A stretch of DNA of 64,000 nt from Saccharothrix sp. HUAS TT1 (GTDB lineage Bacteria > Actinomycetota > Actinomycetes > Mycobacteriales > Pseudonocardiaceae): NCBI RefSeq assembly GCF_040744945.1, contig NZ_CP160453.1, positions 248,001 to 312,000 on the forward strand. The letters run 5' to 3'. The notes under the pieces are model-generated. The model was not told where the DNA came from and searched no databases. It saw only the letters and a list, made by a program, of their open reading frames with translations. Position numbers and translations under genes: made by a program. Of this stretch, positions 56,164-64,000 are shown in pieces. Numbering within the stretch: the first letter of the stretch is position 1; the number at the start of each line of letters is the position of its first letter.

Positions 56164-57933
56164 TCAGAGGCGTTGCCAGAGGGCGGGGACGTTCGGCGGT
56201 TCCCAGCCGGGCTGGGAGGTGTGCGGCTGGCGGCACTGGTAGGTGACGCCGTTGTAGGTGACTCGGGCGCCGGTCGAGTAGGCGGTGTTGGCGGTCCAGG
56301 TGCCGGAGGAGGGGTTGGTGGTGGTCGTGGTGGTGGTCGTGGGGCCGCCGGTTTCCCACGGGACCTGGGTCGAGCGGTAGAAGTCGATGCCCATCGCGGT
56401 CCAGCGCGGGGCCTGGGCGGCCAGGCGGGAGCGGAAGGCGTCCCAGTTGTGGGTCGACCACGGCGACCAGCCCAGTTCGGCGATGGCGACCAGGCGCGGG
56501 AACGCCAGGTAGTCGATGTGCGCGGACGTCACGACCGTCTCGGTCCACAGTGGAGCTTCCACGCCCAGCACGGCGGACTCCGGGACGCCGGAGACGTGCG
56601 TGCCGGGGTTCCAGTTGTAGGCGTCCTGGACCTCGATGAGCCCCGCCCAGCTGAGGCCGAGCGGCGTGCCGGAGTGGTACTTCATGTCCAGGTACGCCTT
56701 GTTCGCGGGCGACATCAGGATCTTCTGACCACGCGCGGCGGCGTTCTGGACGACCGCGTTGGAGGTCGTCGTCCCCCAGTACTGCGCGACCGCCGACGTG
56801 TCCGAGGTCGTCTTGACGAACTCGTGCCAGCCCATCGGCTTCTTGCCGTACTTGCCGACCAGCGGCAGCACCCGGCTCATGAACGTCAGGTACTCCTGGT
56901 CGGTGGTCGCGTGCGCCTCGTCGCCGCCGATGTGGAGGTACGGGCCGGGCGTCAGCGCCGCGATCTCGCGGATCACGTCCTCCACGAACGTGTAAGTGAT
57001 CTCCTTGGACACGCACAGCGACGAGTAGCCGACCGCGATGTCCGTGCGCATCGCGGGCGCGACGCCGTTGCAGTTCAGCTCGGCGTACGACGACAGCGCC
57101 GCGTTGGTGTGGCCGGGCAGGTCGACCTCGGGCACGACGGTCATGTGCCGGGCCGCCGCGTGCGCCACGATCTCCTGGTACTGCGCCTTCGTGTAGTACC
57201 CGCCCGGCCCGCCGCCGACCTGCGTGCTGCCGCCGTGGGTGGTCAGGCGCGGCCAGCTGTCGACGGCGATGCGCCAGCCCTGGTCGTCGGTGAGGTGCAG
57301 GTGGAAGTAGTTCACCTTGTACAGCGCGAGCTGGTCGATGTACCGCTTGACGGTGGCGACCGGGTGGAAGTGGCGCGCCACGTCGAGCATCGCGCCGCGG
57401 TGGGCGAACCGCGGGTGGTCGGTGATCGTCGCGCCGGGCACGGTCCACGGCCCCGGCTGGGCGGTGCGGCTCTCGGCCTTGGTGGGCAGCAGCTGGCGCA
57501 GCGTCTGCACGCCCGCGAACAGGCCCGCGGCGGTGTTGGCGCGCAGTTGGACCGACGCGGCGGTGACGGAGAGCTGGTAGCCCTGGTCGCCGACGGACGC
57601 CGGCGCGCCGCCGATGAGCAGCGAGATGCCGTCGGCCGGTGTGCCGGTGGTGTCGGTGACGGGCAGGGCGTAGCCGGTCGACGGGCGCAGCAGCGCGGCG
57701 AGGTGATCGCCGACGGCGCGCGCGGCGGCCGTGGTGCGGATGCGGGTGTCGGCGGTGATCGCGTGCGTGACGCCGGCGGTCGGCTGCACCGACACGGGTG
57801 CCGGGACGATGCTCCGCAGGGGTTCGGCGGCCGAGGCGGTGGTGGTACCCGAGCCCGTTGCCCAGACGACGGTCGTGCCGAGCACCAGCACCAGGACGGC
57901 GAGCGCTCTCGCCGTCCTCACTTGGAGTTTCAC
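56164..57933 (-). CDS. Secreted beta-N-acetylhexosaminidase (GH20) with CBM5/12
   Basis: A 589-residue exported chitobiase. The signal peptide ends near residue 36 (TASAA). A GH20b N-terminal domain is followed by the catalytic barrel with the D338-E339 pair in HIGGDEAHAT, HLHLTDDQGWR and a tryptophan-rich pocket (GLSWAGLIEVQ). A short threonine linker (about 530-540) leads to a chitin-binding CBM5/12 module (TWTANTAYSTGARVTYNG to the end). It releases GlcNAc from chitin oligomers. A DasR-like operator lies 65-80 bp upstream. ATG at 57933 with AGGACC near. Confidence 0.95.
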   Translation of the reverse strand: MKLQVRTARALAVLVLVLGTTVVWATGSGTTTASAAEPLRSIVPAPVSVQPTAGVTHAITADTRIRTTAAARAVGDHLAALLRPSTGYALPVTDTTGTPADGISLLIGGAPASVGDQGYQLSVTAASVQLRANTAAGLFAGVQTLRQLLPTKAESRTAQPGPWTVPGATITDHPRFAHRGAMLDVARHFHPVATVKRYIDQLALYKVNYFHLHLTDDQGWRIAVDSWPRLTTHGGSTQVGGGPGGYYTKAQYQEIVAHAAARHMTVVPEVDLPGHTNAALSSYAELNCNGVAPAMRTDIAVGYSSLCVSKEITYTFVEDVIREIAALTPGPYLHIGGDEAHATTDQEYLTFMSRVLPLVGKYGKKPMGWHEFVKTTSDTSAVAQYWGTTTSNAVVQNAAARGQKILMSPANKAYLDMKYHSGTPLGLSWAGLIEVQDAYNWNPGTHVSGVPESAVLGVEAPLWTETVVTSAHIDYLAFPRLVAIAELGWSPWSTHNWDAFRSRLAAQAPRWTAMGIDFYRSTQVPWETGGPTTTTTTTTNPSSGTWTANTAYSTGARVTYNGVTYQCRQPHTSQPGWEPPNVPALWQRL

Positions 57934-57997
57934 CGTTGGTCCTCCCTAGAGGCGGGCGGCTCACGTCAAGGGTGCTGACGCCGCCGAGGCCCTGTCA

Positions 57998-58013
57998 ATG
58001 GGTCTAGACCAAA
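57998..58013. promoter_or_regulatory. DasR-type operator (dre) upstream of chitobiase
   Basis: ATGGGTCTAGACCAAA matches the DasR response element ACTGGTCTAGACCACT over the whole 11-base core GGTCTAGACCA. It lies 65-80 bp upstream of the GH20 gene. DasR is the GlcNAc-responsive GntR repressor of actinomycetes. Binding is inferred from the motif; DasR itself is not in the window. Confidence 0.75.
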
Positions 58014-58130
58014 GTGAGCTTCCGAGTTCGATCTCGTGCCCTGCCACGTCGCGGACGTGCTGGGCGGCCCTGCTGGTGTTCGTGGGGTGAGCGCGCCGAC
58101 GTCGGGCGAGTAGCGCTGGGACGTCGTTGA

Positions 58131-58361
58131 TCAGGACCGCGCCTTGAGGGCGTCAAGTCCCTCGGTCAGCTTGCCGAGCAGGTGGCCGATGGCGCCCTCC
58201 CCGAGCACCATCGTCACGCCGTTGGTCACGCCGAGGACGTCGCTGCGCTCGCCGACGAAGACCTCGACGTGGTCGTCCGCCAGCAGTTCGACGCTCACCT
58301 CCGAGGCCGAGGCGACCTCGACGTAGGTGTGGCTGTAGACGGACCTGTCGCTGATGTGCAT
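58131..58361 (-). CDS. Small acidic protein divergent to XRE/DUF397 pair
   Basis: A 76-residue protein I do not recognise. Two beta-like stretches (SEVSVELLADDHVEVFVGE and TNGVTMVLGEG) are followed by an amphipathic helix (HLLGKLTEGLDALKA). It is divergent to the DUF5753 regulator with an 87-bp AT-rich gap. Such small genes often sit beside XRE/DUF397 pairs in these actinobacteria; here it could be a third partner. ATG at 58361. Confidence 0.65.
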   Translation of the reverse strand: MHISDRSVYSHTYVEVASASEVSVELLADDHVEVFVGERSDVLGVTNGVTMVLGEGAIGHLLGKLTEGLDALKARS

Positions 58362-58448
58362 TGACCGACGGTACGACTAAACGTCTACAAGAATCTATCG
58401 CACAACTGAGTGATACGTTTATCAAGGCGATGCGGCTAAGCTCGGGTC

Positions 58449-59288
58449 ATGTTCGAGTTGGCCGCGCCTTCGGCGCTTCAGTGGTTGATCGGCATCGAAC
58501 TGGCGCGGTACCGGAAGGAAGCCGGCCTGTCGCTGAGCGAGCTGTCGGCGGCGTGCGGCATCGGCAAGCCCAAGCTCGGCCACATGGAGACCGGCCGGAG
58601 CACGCAGTACCCGGGCGACATCCGCAAGATCCTCAAAGCCTGCGACGTCGAGCGCGAGAACATCGACCGGCTCGTGCTGTTGAGCAGCCGGGCCGACGAC
58701 GCCTCGTGGGTCGGCCCGTGGGCCGATGTGGTGTCGGACTGGCTGCGCACCCTGCTCGGACTGGAGTCGCTGGCGCGCAGGGAGTTCGTCTTCGAACCGA
58801 TCGTGCTGCCCGGCCTGCTCCAGACCGAGGCTTACGCCATGGCCATGACGAGCGGGGCCAGCCGAGTGCGCCCGGATCTCGCCGACCGGCTCGTGGAACT
58901 CCGGATGCAACGCACCCTGCTGCTCGGCAAGGACGAGCCGCTCGAACTGCACGCGGTGATCAACGAGCAGGCCCTGCGGCTCCGGGTGGGTGATCAGGAG
59001 GTGCGCGACGAGCAGTACCGGCACCTCGTGAAGCTGAGCGAGCAGCCCAACGTGACGATCCAGGTGGTGCGCCCGGAGGCCGGCTTGCACTCGGCGACGA
59101 CCGGCCAGTTCATGCTGCTGGACTTCATCGACGCGCGGTCGATCGTGTACATCGAGATCCAGGACGCGGCGGTGTTCGTGGATGACTCGGCGCGGGTGCG
59201 GACCTATACGCTGAGCACGCAGAGCCTGGAGCGAGTCGCGCTGTCGCCCGGGGAGAGCGTGGCTCTGATCGAATCGTTGATCACGTAG
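58449..59288 (+). CDS. XRE-family regulator with DUF5753 domain
   Basis: A 279-residue regulator. The XRE helix-turn-helix covers residues about 14-70 (IELARYRKEAGLSLSELSAACGIGKPKLGHMETGRS). The C-terminal DUF5753 domain carries FEPIVLPGLLQTEAYAMAM, RMQRTLLL, NEQALRLRVG and TTGQFMLLDF. This architecture is abundant in filamentous actinomycetes and typically pairs with a DUF397 protein (BldB/AbaA-like systems in development). ATG at 58449. A DUF397 gene follows nine bases later. Confidence 0.93.
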   Translation: MFELAAPSALQWLIGIELARYRKEAGLSLSELSAACGIGKPKLGHMETGRSTQYPGDIRKILKACDVERENIDRLVLLSSRADDASWVGPWADVVSDWLRTLLGLESLARREFVFEPIVLPGLLQTEAYAMAMTSGASRVRPDLADRLVELRMQRTLLLGKDEPLELHAVINEQALRLRVGDQEVRDEQYRHLVKLSEQPNVTIQVVRPEAGLHSATTGQFMLLDFIDARSIVYIEIQDAAVFVDDSARVRTYTLSTQSLERVALSPGESVALIESLIT

Positions 59289-59297
59289 GAGTCCGCC

Positions 59298-59459
59298 GTG
59301 TGGCGCACCAGCAGTTACAGCTCGGAGAACGGTAGCTGCGTCGCCGTGAGGTTCCCGGCCGCCGGACCGGTCGGCGTCCGTGATTCGAAGAACCCGGCCG
59401 GGCCGGGGCTCGCCTTCCCGGCGAGCGCGTGGGCCGGGTTCGTCAAGCGCAGCAAGTGA
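59298..59459 (+). CDS. DUF397 small protein
   Basis: A 53-residue frame reading MWRTSSYSSENGSCVAV, then VGVRDSKNPAGPGLAFPA and ending AWAGFVKRSK. This is the full DUF397 signature: W-R-x-S-S-Y-S, a cysteine-valine pair, V-R-D-S-K, then W-x-x-F. GTG at 59298 is preceded by AGGAG. It is the partner of the DUF5753 regulator directly upstream and probably modulates it. A terminator follows immediately. Confidence 0.9.
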   Translation: MWRTSSYSSENGSCVAVRFPAAGPVGVRDSKNPAGPGLAFPASAWAGFVKRSK

Positions 59460-59493
59460 GAACGGGCCGGGGTGTCGCCACCCCGGCCCGTTC
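59460..59493. terminator. Bidirectional terminator between DUF397 and geosmin synthase genes
   Basis: GAACGGGCCGGGGTG (59460-59474) pairs perfectly with 59479-59493 around the loop TCGC, a 15-bp stem between convergent genes. Confidence 0.85.
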
Positions 59494-59507
59494 GGCTCAG
59501 TGCCGCG

Positions 59508-61736
<2,229 letters not shown>

Positions 61737-61915
61737 TTACCAGGGTGTACGCAACCAGTGCGCGGGCACGCGGGCCAAGACCCGCGGGCGCTGATCCACA
61801 CGTTCGAGCAGCGGGTCCGCCCGTCCGGATCAACGCGTGCTGCTTTGGGTGGGTTTCGGCGGTGCGGGCGCCAGGCGGGCGGCGTGATCGGCGAGCAGGC
61901 GGCACACTGGAGGAC

Positions 61916-62374
61916 GTGCCCCGCTTGGAGCCGTTCGACGTGGACTTCTTCGACTCGGCGCCGCAGCGCCACAGCTACGTGCTGGACCTGCCGGTGTCAC
62001 CCGAACGTGTCTGGCGCGGACTCTCCGCCTCCAACCCGCTGTGGTGGTGCCGCCTGCTGTCGTCGGTGGAGTACACCTCGCCGCGCCCCTTCGGGGTGGG
62101 CACGACGAGGACGGCGGTGCTGCTGGGCGTGCTGCGGCTGCGCGAGCACTTCATCCGGTGGGAGGAGGGGCGGCGGCAGTCGTTCCTGGTCGACCGGGCC
62201 AACCTGCCGGTGTTCCGGCGGTTCGGCGAGGACTACCTGGTGGAGCGGGCGGGCGACGGGTGCCGGCTGACCTGGACGTTCGCGTACGAGCCCGGGGCGA
62301 AGGTCCACGGGCGGGTGAACTCGGTGGTGTTCAGCTCGATGGTGGCGGACACGCGACGCCACTTCGGCGGCTGA
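61916..62374 (+). CDS. SRPBCC-family lipid/cofactor-binding protein
   Basis: A 152-residue protein of the polyketide-cyclase/dehydrase-like SRPBCC fold. It has VLDLPVSPERVWRGLSASNP at the start of the fold, then FGVGTTRTAVLLG, LREHFIRWEEGRRQSFLV and a C-terminal helix (VFSSMVADTRRHF). GTG at 61916 follows CTGGAGGAC. It is divergent to geosmin synthase, separated by about 200 bp of non-coding sequence; a link to it is not established. Confidence 0.78.
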   Translation: MPRLEPFDVDFFDSAPQRHSYVLDLPVSPERVWRGLSASNPLWWCRLLSSVEYTSPRPFGVGTTRTAVLLGVLRLREHFIRWEEGRRQSFLVDRANLPVFRRFGEDYLVERAGDGCRLTWTFAYEPGAKVHGRVNSVVFSSMVADTRRHFGG

Positions 62375-62445
62375 ACCAGTCGCCCCGCGTTACTGGTTGG
62401 GCTGGAAAGTGCACTAGATCACGCCCATATGGGTGATTCGTTCGC

Positions 62446-62464
62446 TTAGGTTAGGCTCCCCTCA
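62446..62464 (+). promoter_or_regulatory. DtxR/IdeR-type iron box
   Basis: TTAGGTTAGGCTCCCCTCA matches the consensus TTAGGTTAGGCTAACCTAA at 16 of 19 positions, with the first 12 exact. It ends at the A of the ATG of the transporter ATPase gene. It predicts iron-dependent repression of the uptake operon. Confidence 0.85.
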
Positions 62465-63282
62465 TGTCTAAGGGAGACGCGCTGCTCGCGGGTGAGGACC
62501 TGGTCCTGGCGCACCACGACCGCGCGGTGGTGCACGGCGTCTCGCTCGGGCTGCGCGCGGGGACCGTGACGGCGCTCGTCGGGCCCAACGGGTCCGGCAA
62601 GTCGACCGTCCTGCGCTCCCTCGCCCGCCTGCACCGGCCGCGCGAGGGGCGGGTCAAGGTCGGCGAGCGCTCGGTCTGGGGCCACTCCCCGCTGTCCGGC
62701 AAGGAGTTCGCCCGCAACGTCACCCTGCTCACCCAGCAGCGGCCGACGCCGTCCGGGGTCTCCGTGCGCGACGTCGTCTCCTACGGCCGGTACCCGTACC
62801 GGACCGGGTGGCGGGGCGTCGACCCGGACGGGAGCGCCGCCGTCCGGCGCGCCATGGACCTGACGGGTGTCACCCCGATGGCCGACCGCGGGGTGGACGA
62901 GCTGTCCGGCGGCGAGCTGCAGCGCGTCTGGCTCGCGTCGTGCCTGGCGCAGCAGACCTCCGTGCTGCTGCTGGACGAGCCGACCAACCACCTCGACCTG
63001 CGCTACCAGGTCGAGGTGCTGGACGTGGTGCGCGACCTGGCGAACGACCACGACGTGGCGGTCGGCGTGGTGCTGCACGACCTCGACCACGCGGCGATCG
63101 TCGCCGACGAGGTCGTGCTGCTGTCGGAGGGGAAGGTCGTCGCGGCGGGCGGGGTCCGCGACGTCCTCACCGGCGACCACCTCACCCACGCCTACGGCGT
63201 CGCGGTGCACGTCGCGGACGACCCGGTGACCGGCGCGATCCACTGCCGCCCCCTCGGCAGGCACACCCCGCGACCGGTCTGA
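62464..63282 (+). CDS. ABC transporter ATP-binding protein, iron-siderophore type
   Basis: A 272-residue ATPase like FecE/FhuC. It has Walker A GPNGSGKST (40-48), the Q-loop region LLTQQRPTPSG, signature LSGGELQRVWLA and Walker B LLLDEPTNHLDL. With the downstream binding protein and the iron box at its start it is assigned to ferric-siderophore import. Permease genes are not in the window and may lie beyond the right end. ATG at 62464. Confidence 0.92.
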   Translation: MSKGDALLAGEDLVLAHHDRAVVHGVSLGLRAGTVTALVGPNGSGKSTVLRSLARLHRPREGRVKVGERSVWGHSPLSGKEFARNVTLLTQQRPTPSGVSVRDVVSYGRYPYRTGWRGVDPDGSAAVRRAMDLTGVTPMADRGVDELSGGELQRVWLASCLAQQTSVLLLDEPTNHLDLRYQVEVLDVVRDLANDHDVAVGVVLHDLDHAAIVADEVVLLSEGKVVAAGGVRDVLTGDHLTHAYGVAVHVADDPVTGAIHCRPLGRHTPRPV

Positions 63283-63322
63283 GCAGTTCCCCCTTCCCCC
63301 GAAGAGCTGAGAGGTTCGAGCG

Positions 63323-64000
63323 ATGCGCCTGCTTGCCCCTGCCCTCGTGACGGCGGCCGTGCTGCTGTCCGCGTGCGGCACCACCGAGACGCCCGCCCCC
63401 GCACCGACGGAACCCGCCGGCGGCCCGGTCACCGTGACCGACTCCCGCGGCAAGGAGGTCAAGCTCGACTCCGCCGCGAAGAAGGTCGTGGTGCTGGAGT
63501 GGGGCGAGGCCGAGATCGTCGCCTCACTGGGTGTCATGCCGGTGGGTGTCGCGGACGCCGCCGGTTACAAGACGTGGAACGTCATCGCGCCGCTCGCCGC
63601 CGACGTCAAGGACGTCGGCAAGCGCAACGAGCCCAGCGTCGACTCGATCGTCGCGCTCGACCCCGACGTGGTGATCATGCCCGAGGGCCGGGACACCACG
63701 CTGGCGGGCCAGCTGGAGCAGTACGTCCCGGTGATCGTGACCAAGTCCAGCGACGCCTCCCGCAACTTCGACCGGCTGCGCGAGGACGTGAAGGTGATCG
63801 CCCAGGCGATCGGCAAGTCCGCCGAGGGCGACGAGCTGCTGTCCGAGATGGACACCGCGCTCGCCGACGGCAAGAAGGCGGTCGAGGCCAAGGGCGCGGG
63901 CGGCACGCCGTTCGTCATGGCCGACGGCTGGATGGAGGGCAGCACGGTCAACATCCGCCCGTTCGGCAAGGGCTCGCTGGTCTCCGACACCGCCGAGGCG
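63323..64000 (+). CDS. Iron-siderophore substrate-binding lipoprotein (partial)
   Basis: The first 226 residues of a gene running off the window. The lipoprotein signal has lipobox LLSACG (cysteine at residue 18). A Pro/Ala/Thr linker follows, then the FhuD/FecB-type fold: VTVTDSRGKEVKLDSAAKKVVVLEWGEAEIV, GVMPVGVADAAGY, VGKRNEPSVDSIVALDPDVVIMPEG. ATG at 63323, 40 bases after the ATPase stop. It should form one iron-repressed operon with it. Confidence 0.9.
   Translation, partial: MRLLAPALVTAAVLLSACGTTETPAPAPTEPAGGPVTVTDSRGKEVKLDSAAKKVVVLEWGEAEIVASLGVMPVGVADAAGYKTWNVIAPLAADVKDVGKRNEPSVDSIVALDPDVVIMPEGRDTTLAGQLEQYVPVIVTKSSDASRNFDRLREDVKVIAQAIGKSAEGDELLSEMDTALADGKKAVEAKGAGGTPFVMADGWMEGSTVNIRPFGKGSLVSDTAEA

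Overview
The window is chromosomal DNA of a high-GC actinobacterium, most likely a filamentous Pseudonocardiaceae/Actinosynnemataceae-type organism (Saccharothrix, Lentzea or Actinosynnema-like; the genus is an inference). The reasons are the very high GC in third codon positions, many GTG starts and translationally overlapped operons, a two-domain geosmin synthase, a DasR-type operator before a chitobiase, DUF5753/DUF397 regulator pairs, MurT/GatD lipid II amidation genes, and a Mec-CysO-CysM cysteine pathway. I see no insertion sequence, integrase, CRISPR array or rRNA operon. One tRNA gene is present.

Layout. 0.1-2.7 kb: BldD-like regulator, then murT-gatD. 2.8-11.5 kb: regulators and small accessory genes (Baeyer-Villiger-type monooxygenase with divergent TetR, sortase-type surface protein, a tRNA with a leucine anticodon, TetR/COG0523/SRPBCC group with tandem operators, DedA protein, NarL-type two-component system). 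11.6-16.4 kb: styrene-monooxygenase-like and other flavoenzymes, a lipoprotein and bcp. 16.4-31.8 kb: a block whose core order matches Mycobacterium tuberculosis Rv1330c-Rv1341 as I remember it (pncB, clpS, DUF2017, P1 hydrolase, mec, cysO, cysM, rhomboid, murI, MBL phosphodiesterase, rph, rdgB). Here it is opened by stress genes (OsmC, hemerythrin), DUF2231 membrane proteins, a second MBL paralogue, an SMP-30 lactonase and a secreted deacetylase/esterase pair. 31.9-46.2 kb: secreted anchor proteins around wecB, bioY, a DinG-type helicase, a phospholipase-D protein, Pth2, serB, ctaD and an OmpR-type two-component operon with an HD hydrolase. 46.1-50.1 kb: a tightly overlapped methionine-salvage operon (acyl-CoA-dehydrogenase-like gene, mtnA, mtnC, mtnB, mtnD). 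50.4-56.0 kb: a STAND/TPR ATPase, a glycosyltransferase-like protein, an XRE regulator with an unrecognised large C-terminal region, and a Tat-exported cysteine hydrolase whose shared control region carries striking repeated palindromes. 56.2-64.0 kb: chitobiase under a DasR-like site, an XRE/DUF397 pair, geosmin synthase, and the start of an iron-siderophore uptake operon behind a DtxR/IdeR-type box, cut by the window edge.

The most unusual sequence feature is a family of intergenic elements at five places (about 2.66, 18.4, 28.3, 31.8 and 56.1 kb). They are built from about 10-bp cores (NGTTCGACTC or CGTAGGACTC) repeated at exactly 22-bp spacing and mostly mirrored into large hairpins. Four of the five lie between convergent genes. 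A separate perfect 32-bp inverted repeat lies between ctaD and a divergent response regulator. These, the XRE/cysteine-hydrolase/STAND cluster and a short-variable-arm tRNA with anticodon UAG are the best candidates for undescribed biology.
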